Of a stretch of DNA of 64,000 nt, positions 35,386-44,469 are shown one piece after another. Below the pieces are notes generated by a model that made no database searches, was not told the origin of the DNA, and was given only the letters and a program-made list of their open reading frames with translations. Positions within the stretch are counted from its first letter, which is position 1. Each line of letters begins with the position of its first letter. The DNA lies in assembly GCF_006149045.1 (NCBI RefSeq), contig NZ_VBSN01000066.1, forward strand, positions 124,001 through 188,000. Direction: 5' to 3'. Origin of the DNA: Dyadobacter flavalbus. Lineage in GTDB: Bacteria > Bacteroidota > Bacteroidia > Cytophagales > Spirosomataceae. The translations under genes and the position numbers were made by a program.

Positions 35386-36795
35386 CTTTTGTGCTACTTT
35401 GTTCTGATAATAATGCAGGAAGTCTTCGAGCTGCTCCACAGGCATTTTGCGTGCAATGATCTTTTTGCTTTTATCCAGAATGTAAATCGTAGGCGTGGTA
35501 ACAACGTCGAATTTCCTGTAAAAGTCGATCTGGTTCAGCGCATCAAACCCGTTGATCAGTTCTTCCAGATGATATGTCGTGACAAAAGATTTCCATTCTT
35601 CCATGTTGTGCTCCGTTGAAATCGCCATGACCTTGACGCCGTTGGCTTTGTTTTTATCATAAAATGCTTTGAGCAACGGAGAAGCTTCCTTGCAGTGGCC
35701 GCAGGTAGGAGAGTAGAAGAAAAGTACGGTATAATTGGCCTGAACTGCCTGTACACTAACCTTTTTACCGGAAGGATCAACGAGCGACAAGGCCGGGAAC
35801 GGTTTGTTGACGAGCACGTCTTTCAGCGTATTCACTTTTTCCGCAATGCGCTTGCGTACCTCTTCGGAAACGCCCATTTCGCCGGAAAGGTAATATTTGT
35901 TGGCCATATGAACCCATACCGCTTCCGTTCCGACCGTTTTCGGGTTTTCGTACTGATTGGTAATGTAAAATACAACTACGGATTTGACGTCCTTGTTTGC
36001 AGAAGCTTTTTTAACCAGCATATCGGCATCTTTAATCAGGGAATCCGGCGTCTGGGCAACAAGGTTTTTAATGTAACGGTCCAGTTTTGGTTCCAGAAAC
36101 GGCGTGTTCAGGATGCGCGGGTCGGAAAAATCAAATGCATCCCAGTAATGCGCCTTGTAATAATTGAAAACCCAGGCAGAATCCGTTTTGCCGTTTGGCA
36201 ATTTGGGCGCAGCCGGAACTTCGGGATCAGCTGACATTTGCAGCAATTGTGCCGTAAATGTTTTGCCATGCTCATTCATCAGCTTGCTGCGGTAGTTCCT
36301 GAAATTTTCCTGTGCCGTTCGGATGCCGGCCTGCGCATCGGCAGTTTTATTATTTTTCAGCGATTCAATTTCCTTTGTTCTTTTTTTAAGCTCTTTCTGA
36401 TAAGCATAAAACAGTTCATTTTCGGCCGATCCGGTTATTTTCATCTGCCCGATAATGTCCGTTGTATCGGTTTCAAAGGAAAAATTGGTTTCCTTTCCGG
36501 AATATACGAGTTCGATCCAGCGGGCATTTCCGGGAAAAAGTACGACATAAAGTCCGCCGGGAAGATCTGTTTTACCTTCAAAAACCATTTTGCCGTTTGC
36601 ATCGGCCCTGGCCGTGTCTTTGGGTACAAACAGCGTATTGCTGCGGTTATAATGACCAATGATCAGCGAAGAATCCTTTATGCCTCTGATGGTTGCCTCG
36701 ATGTGATATCCCTGAGCGGATGCCGAGGTGAAAAGTGCGGCGCTAAAAAGCAGTGTGAAAAAGATTGTGCGCGTATAATATTTCATCAGGTTCAT
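35380..36795 (-). CDS. DUF4369 / TlpA-family thioredoxin-like exported protein
   Basis: A thiol-disulfide protein of the Bacteroidota type. Signal peptide (LLFSAALFTSASAQG), then a DUF4369 domain with GGLYVVLFP, a charged coiled-coil-like middle, and a C-terminal TlpA/thioredoxin domain with the active site SPTCGHCKEASP. The Cys-x-x-Cys is intact, so a periplasmic reductant or isomerase role is likely. Its start is probably MNLMKYYTR at 36795 (a longer frame starts at 36810 and a shorter at 36786). Partner proteins are not apparent. Confidence 0.9.
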   Translation of the reverse strand: MNLMKYYTRTIFFTLLFSAALFTSASAQGYHIEATIRGIKDSSLIIGHYNRSNTLFVPKDTARADANGKMVFEGKTDLPGGLYVVLFPGNARWIELVYSGKETNFSFETDTTDIIGQMKITGSAENELFYAYQKELKKRTKEIESLKNNKTADAQAGIRTAQENFRNYRSKLMNEHGKTFTAQLLQMSADPEVPAAPKLPNGKTDSAWVFNYYKAHYWDAFDFSDPRILNTPFLEPKLDRYIKNLVAQTPDSLIKDADMLVKKASANKDVKSVVVFYITNQYENPKTVGTEAVWVHMANKYYLSGEMGVSEEVRKRIAEKVNTLKDVLVNKPFPALSLVDPSGKKVSVQAVQANYTVLFFYSPTCGHCKEASPLLKAFYDKNKANGVKVMAISTEHNMEEWKSFVTTYHLEELINGFDALNQIDFYRKFDVVTTPTIYILDKSKKIIARKMPVEQLEDFLHYYQNKVAQKL

Positions 36796-36892
36796 GCTGT
36801 TTGCTGACAAACTGTTTTGTTATTTGTTTCAGGTTTTACAAAAATCATAAAATTAACTTCAAAACGATAACTTCTGACCGCTTCTTGTCCAA

Positions 36893-37666
36893 ATGTTTTA
36901 TTTTCTGTCCAAAGCTGTTGATTTTCTCGTAATGCCGCTGAGCATTGCTTTTTTTCTGATGTTGTATGCGCTTTTTACAAAAAAAGACAGGCGCAGAAAA
37001 CGGGCAGTTTTGCTGACGGTTATATTCTTTATGCTGATTTCCAACTCGTATATTGTTAACAAGGCATTCAACTGGTGGGAACCAAGGCCATCCAATATCG
37101 GCAGCATTCACCAGGTTTACGACGTAGGTATTCTGTTGTCCGGCGGACTGATCGCTTCCAATGATCCGGCCGAGGACCATGCGTGGATGGGCAGGCATGG
37201 TGACCGGGTTCTGCAGACATTTTTGCTTTACAAATCGGGAAAAATCAGGAATATTCTCATTACGGGTACAAGTTCGGAAGCAGTAATGGCAGCGGGCAAA
37301 GGTGAAACCCGGCAGGCGGCGGCAATGCTGGTGAAATGGGGTGTTCCGGCACATGCCATACTTTACGAGGAAAAAGCAAGGAATACGCGTGAAAATGCAT
37401 TGTTCTCGGCCCGTATTCTCAAAGAAAAGTTTGCTTCCGGAAAATATATATTAGTAACCTCCGCATTCCACATGCGCCGGTCGGCCGGGTGCTTTGTAAA
37501 AGCGGGTGTAAAAGCAGATTTATTCCCGGCCGACTTCTATGGAAATTATTACGGAGTAACGCTTAAAAGTGCCGTTATTCCGGATCCCGATGCCCTTGCC
37601 TATTTCAGCTTGCTGTGGCATGAGTGGGTTGGTTATGTTGTGTACAGCCTTGCAGGTTACTGCTGA
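36893..37666 (+). CDS. YdcF/SanA-like DUF218 membrane protein
   Basis: A 257-residue protein with two N-terminal membrane segments and a DUF218 domain. DUF218 motifs are DVGILLSGGLI, ILITGTSSEA, TRENALFSARIL and LVTSAFHMRRS. ElyC and SanA of this fold affect envelope and peptidoglycan precursor homeostasis in E. coli. The link to such a role here is a family inference. The gene converges on pfkA with a 3-bp gap. Confidence 0.88.
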   Translation: MFYFLSKAVDFLVMPLSIAFFLMLYALFTKKDRRRKRAVLLTVIFFMLISNSYIVNKAFNWWEPRPSNIGSIHQVYDVGILLSGGLIASNDPAEDHAWMGRHGDRVLQTFLLYKSGKIRNILITGTSSEAVMAAGKGETRQAAAMLVKWGVPAHAILYEEKARNTRENALFSARILKEKFASGKYILVTSAFHMRRSAGCFVKAGVKADLFPADFYGNYYGVTLKSAVIPDPDALAYFSLLWHEWVGYVVYSLAGYC

Positions 37667-37669
37667 CCG

Positions 37670-38644
37670 TTACACGCTCAGTATTTTGACCATTCTCAGC
37701 AGATCTTCGCTGATGGGCTTCGGAAGCCGGATCGTGTCTTCAAAAGGCGTATAAACCAGATCATTGTTAACAATTCCGGCCATTACGTTTTTCTGACCGC
37801 CGATCAGTCCTTCCACGGCGCCCAGTCCGAGGCGGCTTGCCAGAATGCGGTCGTATGCCGAAGGCTGGCCTCCGCGCTGCGTATGTCCGAGCGTTGTTAC
37901 GCGGATATCTGCATTTTCATCGACCTGGACTTTAATTTTGTCCGCCACTTCCTGCGCGCTTCCTTCTTCGTCACCTTCGGCCACAATAATGATGGAAGAA
38001 GATTTTGAACGGCTCCATCCTTGTTTCAGCGTTTCCACTACTTCGGAAATCGGCGTAAGTACTTCCGGAACCATTACAAGCTCGGCGCCTCCGGCAATAC
38101 CGGACTGAACCGCAATGTAACCCGAGTCGCGGCCCATCACTTCTATAAAGAATATACGGTCGTGCGAGCTGGCGGTATCTCTGATCCTGTCAATGGCATC
38201 CAGCGCCGTATTAACAGCCGTATCAAAACCGATCGTGTAATCGGTTCCGTACAAATCATTGTCAATTGTTCCCGGCGCGCCAACGGTTGGAATGCCGTAT
38301 TCATTTCCGAAAATCATGGCACCGGTGAACGTTCCGTTTCCTCCGATGGCGATCAGTCCTTCAATCCCATGTTCCAGCAGGTTGTCATAAGCCTGTCTTC
38401 TTCCTTCGGGTGTCATGAATTCCTTGCTTCTGGCGGATTTCAGGATCGTTCCGCCTCTTTGTACTATATTACTCACCGAATGCGATTCCATTTTATAAAC
38501 ATCGCCGGCAATCATTCCGCTATATCCTCTTCTTATTCCATAAACTTCGACACCATGGTAGACAGCTCCGCGCACTACAGCCCTGATACAGGCGTTCATG
38601 CCAGGGGCATCTCCTCCTGAGGTAAATACACCAATTCTTTTCAT
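37670..38644 (-). CDS. pfkA: ATP-dependent 6-phosphofructokinase
   Basis: Glycolytic kinase converting fructose 6-phosphate to the 1,6-bisphosphate. The 324 residues match the bacterial PfkA subunit. The N-terminus MKRIGVFTSGGDAPGMN binds ATP, GGNGTFTGA is the effector loop, and TIDNDLYGTDYTIGFDTAV holds the catalytic Asp. A possible -7 box (TAAATTTG, 38710-38717 minus) lies about 65 bp upstream of the start. Confidence 0.96.
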   Translation of the reverse strand: MKRIGVFTSGGDAPGMNACIRAVVRGAVYHGVEVYGIRRGYSGMIAGDVYKMESHSVSNIVQRGGTILKSARSKEFMTPEGRRQAYDNLLEHGIEGLIAIGGNGTFTGAMIFGNEYGIPTVGAPGTIDNDLYGTDYTIGFDTAVNTALDAIDRIRDTASSHDRIFFIEVMGRDSGYIAVQSGIAGGAELVMVPEVLTPISEVVETLKQGWSRSKSSSIIIVAEGDEEGSAQEVADKIKVQVDENADIRVTTLGHTQRGGQPSAYDRILASRLGLGAVEGLIGGQKNVMAGIVNNDLVYTPFEDTIRLPKPISEDLLRMVKILSV

Positions 38645-38709
38645 TTAATTACGGGTTACTTCTATCGATCTCTGTACAGGTCCTTTAATCCTTAAAGGCA
38701 CAATTTCTG

Positions 38710-38717
38710 CAAATTTA
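38710..38717 (-). promoter_or_regulatory. Possible -7 box of pfkA
   Basis: On the minus strand this reads TAAATTTG, an exact TAnnTTTG match. The -33 element is not recognisable at the expected position. Confidence 0.35.
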
Positions 38718-38817
38718 TCCGGTATTTTCTTATTATATATGTCCTAATTCTTAATTCTGTGAAAAAATTACGGCAAGAAGATTGAGATTTAACACCTCAA
38801 ACATATATCATAACTTA

Positions 38818-38825
38818 TATATTTG
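38818..38825 (+). promoter_or_regulatory. -7 box of the YfhO-family gene
   Basis: TATATTTG at 38818-38825 matches TAnnTTTG exactly, followed by GCGCCGG. It lies 135 bp before the start codon, implying a long leader. Confidence 0.45.
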
Positions 38826-38960
38826 CGCCGGTCAATTTAAAAAGACCATACGTTAACAGGCGTTCGTTTAAACAATTAATGATCCTGAAGTCCTGTTTTT
38901 CCGGACCGTAAAATTTCAAGTAACAAAGTAGAAAATACCCGTCAGCTTAATATTAACAAA

Positions 38961-41444
38961 ATGAAAAATCTGATTTCCTGGCAGCGCATCTGGCCGCATC
39001 TTGTAGCTGTAATCGGTTTTATGGCTTTGTCTGTCATGTACGTTTCCCCTGTGCTGCAGGGCAGGAAACTGAACATGCATGATGACATCCAGGCCAAAGG
39101 GGCAGCCAGAGAAGTAATTGATTACCATGAAAAAACCGGCGAATGGTCCAGCTGGACAAACGGGATGTTTGCCGGAATGCCCGCTTACCTTGTTGCCGGC
39201 GATTATCCCACCAGTATTTCCACCAAGCTCGGACAGGGCATTAACAAGCTTTTGCCGGCGCCTGCCAACTATATTCTGATCGGTCTGGTGAGTGCTTATG
39301 TTCTGTTCCTTGTGCTGGGGACGGGCGGCTGGCTTGCAGCACTGGGCGCCATTGCGTTTGCATTTGCAACCTTTAATCTTGTCAGTCTTGAAGCGGGGCA
39401 TGTTTCCAAAGTCATTGCCATTATGTACGCTCCGGGCGTACTGGCGGGCGTTTTACTTGCTTTCCGCAGAAACTGGCTTGCCGGTGCCGCGCTAACTGCA
39501 CTGTTCTTGTCACTGGAACTGTATGCAAACCATATTCAGATTACCTATTATCTGGGAATAGGCATTATCGTGCTGGTGGCAATTGAAAGCTGGGCTTATA
39601 TAAAGGAAAACCGTGTAAAACAGCTTTCGTTTATTATTGCAGGGCTGGCGCTGGCTGCCGTGGTTTCGCTGGGCACCCATACGACGCGCCTTTGGAATGC
39701 TTATGATTATACCAAAGAAACCATCCGCGGCAAGCCAGAACTTACCGCGCCGAAAACAGCCGGCAAAGAAGCCGTAGCGGACGGACTTGACAAGGATTAT
39801 GCTTTTCAGTACAGTTACGGAATCGGTGAAACATTGACCCTGCTCGTTCCCAATGCATACGGCGGAGCTTCAAACGGCAATTTCTCAGGCACTTCCGAGA
39901 CGTACAAATTGCTTGCAGGCCGTCTTGCCGATGCAGCCGCCGTCCAGAATATCATGCGCATGATCCCCACTTACTGGGGCGATCAGCCTATTCTGAGCGG
40001 TCCTGCCTATGCCGGTGCCATTGTGTTTTTCCTGTTTGTGCTGGGTTTGTTTATTGTAAAAGGTCCTTTGAAATACTGGGCTGCGGGAGTAACTGTCCTG
40101 TTTGTCATCTGGGCGTGGGGTAAAAATCTGGCAGGAATAAATTACCTGTTTTTTGATTATTTCCCGATGTTCAACAAGTTCAGGGCCATGACCATGGTGC
40201 TGGCACTTGTTCAGCTGATCATGGTTTTTCTAGGAATTCTGGCGCTGAGAATGATTGTCCGGCGGGAAATTACATGGAAAGATTTTCAGAGACCGTTCCT
40301 GATTACACTGGGGATTGTGGGCGGAATTACTTTGCTGATGGCTCTGATGCCCGGCGTTTTCTTTGATTTCCGATCGGTTAACGATCAGCAGATTACGGAT
40401 GCATTTACGCAAATGTCGGGTGATAAGAATTTCGCGGTCCAGATTCTGGAAGCCATGCTGAATGACCGCCGGGATCTGATGAAAGGCGATGCGATCCGGA
40501 GCCTTGTTTTTGTGCTTTTAACAGCGGGCCTTGTCTGGCTGTGGATGAAAGACAAAATAAAACCGGTCATTTTTTATGCATCGTTTATCCTGATTATGAT
40601 TTTTGATCTGTTCGGCGTGGACAAGCGTTATCTGAACAATGATGACTTTGTAAGTAACTATGCGGCGCAGGCCACAACTACGCCGTCACCTGCCGACGAA
40701 CTGATCCTGAAAGATACCGATCCGGATTACAAGGTGCTGGATGCGTCCACTTCTCCGTTTCAGAGCGCGGAAGCATCTTATTTTCACAAATCCATCGGCG
40801 GATATCACGGTGCCAAACTGCGTCGTTATCAGGAGCTTTTTGAAAGACAGATTGCAAAGCAAAATCCGAACCCGGGCATTCTGAACATGCTGAATACCAA
40901 ATATATCATTCAGGCAGACCAGCAGGGAAATAAAACCGCGCAGCCCAATCCGGGTGCTTACGGGCATGGCTGGTTTGTTGATAAATACCGGGTTGTACCG
41001 AATGCCGATGCGGAAATGAGTGCGCTTGATTCATTGAACCCGCGTATTGAAGCCGTTGTAGATCAACGATTTGCGGATAAACTGAAAGGATTGACGATTC
41101 AGCCGGATTCAACGGCAAAAATCAGTCTGATCAGTTACAAACCCAATGAACTGATTTATGAAAGCAACAGCAGAAATGAAGGTCTTGCCGTATTTTCGGA
41201 AATCTATTATAACGTCCGGAATGAATGGAAAGTAACCATTGACGATAAACCTGCAGACATGCTGCGTGCCAATTACGTACTTCGTGCGCTTCGCGTTCCT
41301 GCCGGCAAGCATACGATCCGTTTCAGCTTTGAACCCGTTTCTGTCAGCGCAGGAAGCAAGATCGATCTTGTCAGTTCACTGCTGCTTGTGGCATTGATTG
41401 CCGGGGCCATTTTTGTGGAAGTAAAAGGAAAGAAAACTGTTTGA
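38961..41444 (+). CDS. YfhO family large membrane protein
   Basis: An 827-residue protein with about 12-14 membrane segments (for example YILIGLVSAYVLFLVLG and AAALTALFLSLELYANHI) and a C-terminal soluble domain. YfhO-type proteins are predicted glycosyltransferase-fold (GT-C like) membrane proteins that modify cell-envelope lipids or glycans, so the conserved RxxH/D residues in the first loop (MHDDIQAKG) would be catalytic. The substrate is unknown. It starts a short operon with the DinB-like gene 18 bp downstream and the DUF2905 gene. Confidence 0.85.
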   Translation: MKNLISWQRIWPHLVAVIGFMALSVMYVSPVLQGRKLNMHDDIQAKGAAREVIDYHEKTGEWSSWTNGMFAGMPAYLVAGDYPTSISTKLGQGINKLLPAPANYILIGLVSAYVLFLVLGTGGWLAALGAIAFAFATFNLVSLEAGHVSKVIAIMYAPGVLAGVLLAFRRNWLAGAALTALFLSLELYANHIQITYYLGIGIIVLVAIESWAYIKENRVKQLSFIIAGLALAAVVSLGTHTTRLWNAYDYTKETIRGKPELTAPKTAGKEAVADGLDKDYAFQYSYGIGETLTLLVPNAYGGASNGNFSGTSETYKLLAGRLADAAAVQNIMRMIPTYWGDQPILSGPAYAGAIVFFLFVLGLFIVKGPLKYWAAGVTVLFVIWAWGKNLAGINYLFFDYFPMFNKFRAMTMVLALVQLIMVFLGILALRMIVRREITWKDFQRPFLITLGIVGGITLLMALMPGVFFDFRSVNDQQITDAFTQMSGDKNFAVQILEAMLNDRRDLMKGDAIRSLVFVLLTAGLVWLWMKDKIKPVIFYASFILIMIFDLFGVDKRYLNNDDFVSNYAAQATTTPSPADELILKDTDPDYKVLDASTSPFQSAEASYFHKSIGGYHGAKLRRYQELFERQIAKQNPNPGILNMLNTKYIIQADQQGNKTAQPNPGAYGHGWFVDKYRVVPNADAEMSALDSLNPRIEAVVDQRFADKLKGLTIQPDSTAKISLISYKPNELIYESNSRNEGLAVFSEIYYNVRNEWKVTIDDKPADMLRANYVLRALRVPAGKHTIRFSFEPVSVSAGSKIDLVSSLLLVALIAGAIFVEVKGKKTV

Positions 41445-41462
41445 TAATAAAAGTCAGCTTTT

Positions 41463-41990
41463 ATGACAGATCGTAAGTTCCCGATCGGGCCGCTTGTGCT
41501 GCGGGATGATTATACAAAGGAAGAAATAGAAGGTTTTGTTTCCATCATTGCAAATATTGCCGGTGATTACAGCAGGCTTGTTGAAAATCTTGCCGAAGTA
41601 GATCTTGTAAAAACTTACCGTGAAGGCAGCTGGAATATCCGTCAACTGGTTCATCATGTAGCTGATATTCAGTTTCTGCATTATATGCGCATGAAAAAAG
41701 CCGTTACCGAGCCGGATTACAAAGAAGTGACGCTGATCGATATGAATGCATGGGCCGAAACGCCGGATTCGTTTCAGGCGCCTGTTTCCGTTTCTCTGAA
41801 TATGCTGCATGGTGTTCATTACCGGTATGCACTTTTTGCGCAGTCGCTTGATGAAGAACAGTTTGAAATCACGTATTTTCATCCTTTGCGTAAAATTGAT
41901 ATTAACCAGAAACAAGCTTTGGCTATGTCCGCATGGCATGTGCAGCATCATTTGGCGCATATCAAACTGGCCCTGGACATGCTTGCATAA
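41463..41990 (+). CDS. DinB/YfiT-family putative metal-dependent hydrolase
   Basis: A four-helix bundle of 175 residues with a three-His metal site: HHVAD (His64/His65) and WHVQHHLAH (His159, His163). The order DYTKEEI ... SWNIRQLVHHVADIQ is typical of YfiT, a group that includes bacillithiol S-transferases. The real substrate is unknown. It is in an operon between the YfhO-family gene and a small membrane protein. Confidence 0.88.
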   Translation: MTDRKFPIGPLVLRDDYTKEEIEGFVSIIANIAGDYSRLVENLAEVDLVKTYREGSWNIRQLVHHVADIQFLHYMRMKKAVTEPDYKEVTLIDMNAWAETPDSFQAPVSVSLNMLHGVHYRYALFAQSLDEEQFEITYFHPLRKIDINQKQALAMSAWHVQHHLAHIKLALDMLA

Positions 41991-42013
41991 GTATTCATAA
42001 AACTGCATTCAGT

Positions 42014-42241
42014 ATGTCGCAGATTACGGGCAAATACCTTATTCTCATCGGGATTGCAGTTGTTGTGATCGGAGTTATTGTTTATCTGTTCAGTGACAAG
42101 CTGCACTGGCTTGGCCGGTTGCCGGGCGACATCCGTGTAGAAAAGGAAAATGTCAGATTTTACTTTCCGGTTGTCACCATGCTGCTTCTGAGCGGATTGC
42201 TGAACCTGATTATCTGGCTGGTAAGGAAGTTTTTCGGCTGA
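42014..42241 (+). CDS. DUF2905 family small membrane protein
   Basis: A 75-residue protein with two hydrophobic segments (ILIGIAVVVIGVIVYLF and VVTMLLLSGLLNLIIWLV) around the loop LGRLPGDIRVEKEN, the signature of DUF2905. The start MSQITGKYL is used; the in-frame ATG at 41933 would lie inside the previous gene. The function is unknown. Confidence 0.85.
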   Translation: MSQITGKYLILIGIAVVVIGVIVYLFSDKLHWLGRLPGDIRVEKENVRFYFPVVTMLLLSGLLNLIIWLVRKFFG

Positions 42242-42297
42242 CATTAACCGTCGGTTAGTCAACAGAATATTCCGCTTTTATTTTTAATCCCATTTTT

Positions 42298-43401
42298 TTA
42301 CCAGATAAGTTCATAGGAAGTGCTTCTTCCGCCGAAGGCTTCTTTTCTTAATATACCTTTTGCAATCAAGTCCTGAATGTCCCTTCCGGCCGTATCCTGA
42401 GAAGACTTTGTTATTCTGGCCCACTTGGAAGAAGTCAGTTTTGCGAAAAAGGTTTCCTGTATTTTATTGATCATCAGCCGCTGCCTGTCATTAAGGGGTG
42501 TTCCATTATGTTTGTCCCAGAATTCAGTACGTTTCAAGACATTATTTAACGTCTCGCCGGTAAAAATAAGTGAATCGTAAAGACATGCTAAAAACCATTG
42601 CAGCCAGTCTGTAATGTCCAGCGAGCCTTTCTGGGTTTTTTCCAGCACTTTGTAATATGCATTTCTTTTCTGCCTGATCTGCAATGACATGCTGTAAAAC
42701 CGCTGTGTACTGTTATCTGAACGGGCAAGCTGCATATCTGCAATGGCTCTGGTTATACGGCCGTTACCGTCATCAAACGGGTGAATGGTTACAAACCACA
42801 AATGCGCAATGCCTGATTTGATAATCGGATCGGTGTCATTGTGGTGATTAAACCAGTGCAGGAAAGTGTCCATTTCCTTTTCGATCCGGTTCGCATCCGG
42901 CGCTTCAAAATGAACGGTTTCATTGCCTAACTGGCCGGAAACAACCTGCATCGGACCTTTTTCATTATTTCGCCAGTTTCCCGTTGTGATTGTATACATG
43001 CCGCTTCTGCCGGACGGGAACAATGACGATTGCCAGCCAAGCAAACGGTCTTTTGTCAGTAAGCCGTTATAATTCTGAGTAGCGTCCAGTGTCATTTCCA
43101 CGATGCCATCCACATTCCTGTCGGAAGGAACCAGACCTGCAACTTCCAGTCCAAGGCGCCGGGCAATGGAAGAACGTACTTGTTCGGGGTTCAGGATTTC
43201 TCCTTCGATTTCAGTTGATTTCAGGACATCTTCCATCAGCGTGTTCAGCATTGCCTCGCTGCGGACCGAAAATCCAAGCGCATCCATTCTGCCGGCCAAT
43301 TTGCCCTGTGCATACTTTACTTTGCCCAGTATCTCTGAAAGTTCCGCTTCCCGCCAGACGAATGCAGGCCATTCCGCTTTTTGATGAATGTACTGTGCCA
43401 T
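42298..43401 (-). CDS. Fic family protein (DUF4172 plus C-terminal winged helix)
   Basis: A 367-residue AMP-transferase-type protein. The Fic motif is HPFDDGNGRITR (His207 to Arg218), intact in all key residues. The class II inhibitory motif S-x-x-x-E-G is present as STEIEG (Ser62, Glu66), so the enzyme should be held in check by its own N-terminal helix. The N-terminal domain (YIHQKAEWPAFVW) is a DUF4172 domain, and the last 60 residues look like a winged helix. A longer frame starts at 43512, but that would overlap the DUF983 gene; MAQYIHQ at 43401 matches the family start. A perfect 24-bp palindrome lies 28 bp before this start. Confidence 0.88.
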   Translation of the reverse strand: MAQYIHQKAEWPAFVWREAELSEILGKVKYAQGKLAGRMDALGFSVRSEAMLNTLMEDVLKSTEIEGEILNPEQVRSSIARRLGLEVAGLVPSDRNVDGIVEMTLDATQNYNGLLTKDRLLGWQSSLFPSGRSGMYTITTGNWRNNEKGPMQVVSGQLGNETVHFEAPDANRIEKEMDTFLHWFNHHNDTDPIIKSGIAHLWFVTIHPFDDGNGRITRAIADMQLARSDNSTQRFYSMSLQIRQKRNAYYKVLEKTQKGSLDITDWLQWFLACLYDSLIFTGETLNNVLKRTEFWDKHNGTPLNDRQRLMINKIQETFFAKLTSSKWARITKSSQDTAGRDIQDLIAKGILRKEAFGGRSTSYELIW

Positions 43402-43428
43402 TTCCTTTCTGCAGTGAATATATTCATT

Positions 43429-43452
43429 ATTCTCCGCATATATGCGGAGAAT
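43429..43452. promoter_or_regulatory. 24-bp perfect palindrome, probable fic operator
   Basis: The half-site ATTCTCCGCATA (43429-43440) is followed directly by its exact reverse complement (43441-43452). A third CTCCGCA half-site lies at 43465-43471. It sits in the short gap between the DUF983 gene and fic, close to the fic start, and most likely binds a dimeric regulator, perhaps the Fic protein's own winged-helix domain. Confidence 0.6.
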
Positions 43453-43477
43453 GGGCTGATTAATCTCCGCAAGCAAC

Positions 43478-43849
43478 TTATTTTTCAGTGAATGTCTTTT
43501 CGTAATCCACAAAAATATGAATCCAGATTGCCCTGCCGAGACGGATAATAACGGGTTGTAACAGAAACAGAATAACCGTTATCGTAACAAAAAACCAGTT
43601 CAGGTCCATTCTGAAATAAACCAGCAGAATAACCGATAAAACAGCCATGATGAGAATGACAATCGGGAAACTGGTCCATAATGCGCCGATGTAAAAACCG
43701 GGTTCTATCATAAAGTCCTGATCGCAGACCGGACAATGCTTTGGCATTTCCATGCTGCCTTTGAAGCTGTATGGATTGTGTTTGGTGAACAGTTTTCCTT
43801 TCCGGCAACGCGGGCATTTCAGGCTCAGAATGTTGAAAAGCTTTGACAT
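43478..43849 (-). CDS. DUF983 membrane protein with zinc ribbon
   Basis: A 123-residue protein with two CxxC pairs (CPRC, CPVC) that should bind zinc, then two membrane segments (IVILIMAVLSVILLVYF and FVTITVILFLLQPVIIR). This matches DUF983. The function is unknown. It is upstream of fic and directly downstream of an unrecognised gene on the same strand. Confidence 0.88.
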   Translation of the reverse strand: MSKLFNILSLKCPRCRKGKLFTKHNPYSFKGSMEMPKHCPVCDQDFMIEPGFYIGALWTSFPIVILIMAVLSVILLVYFRMDLNWFFVTITVILFLLQPVIIRLGRAIWIHIFVDYEKTFTEK

Positions 43850-43864
43850 GGAAATAAGAAACTG

Positions 43865-44365
43865 CTATTTGCGGACGGGTTTCAGACCTTTCATGGCTTT
43901 CAACCCGATGGTTGCAGGCTTTGCGGGCAAAGCAAGCAAACTGGTCTCTGTTTCCGGTTCCGTAAATTCTTTTGCGCCGGACAAATAACGTTCAATGATA
44001 AAAGATTCCTCGCGCTCAAAAGCAATGGAAGTGTCATGCGCATAGGCCGACATATCGTACAGTTTCTTATGCCAGATCGCTTCTTTCAGGTTGCCGTTGA
44101 AATGATAATTATTTTCAAAGCCCTTGTCAAACTTGAAAATAATAGGCTTGCCGATGTTGGCGATCAGGCTTTCCGGATCTCCCGTCAGTGTGATCGGAAT
44201 GTAGGTTTTTTTGTCGTAAATAAAACCGCCGTGATTATTTTTGATATACTCGCGCATGTTTCTCGGCGTGTCGCCGACAAAAAGTACGTCCACAAGCAAA
44301 ATCTGCTTTGCATTATAAAACTGTTCAATGCTTTCGATAAGCGGAAGTGTCGAAATCCTTATCAT
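43865..44365 (-). CDS. Hypothetical protein, no recognised family
   Basis: I do not recognise this protein of 166 residues. It has no signal peptide or membrane segment, and begins with a beta-alpha pattern (QILLVDVLFVGDTPRNMREYI) that could be part of a nucleotide- or sugar-binding fold. It has mixed alpha/beta composition and a low-complexity C-terminal tail (LLALPAKPATIGLKAMKG). It ends 15 bp before the DUF983 gene, so both are probably on one transcript. No motif supports a catalytic role. Confidence 0.75.
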   Translation of the reverse strand: MIRISTLPLIESIEQFYNAKQILLVDVLFVGDTPRNMREYIKNNHGGFIYDKKTYIPITLTGDPESLIANIGKPIIFKFDKGFENNYHFNGNLKEAIWHKKLYDMSAYAHDTSIAFEREESFIIERYLSGAKEFTEPETETSLLALPAKPATIGLKAMKGLKPVRK

Positions 44366-44469
44366 TGATTAAAAATCTGTTTCCTGTAAGTCAACTTTAA
44401 AATCCGGTCGTGTTCCGGAATAGTCATTTGTAAAATACGGAACATATTTTGAATTTATATGTTCATTTT

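Larger units (their letters stand above)
38645..38960. other. Divergent intergenic region between pfkA and the YfhO gene
   Basis: This 316-bp gap carries a probable YfhO promoter and a weak pfkA -7 box (both listed). I see no gene or repeat. Confidence 0.6.

Noticed and set aside
43402..43512. Upstream extension of fic to 43512
   Set aside because: It would overlap the DUF983 gene and read through the palindrome; the family N-terminus starts at MAQYIHQ.
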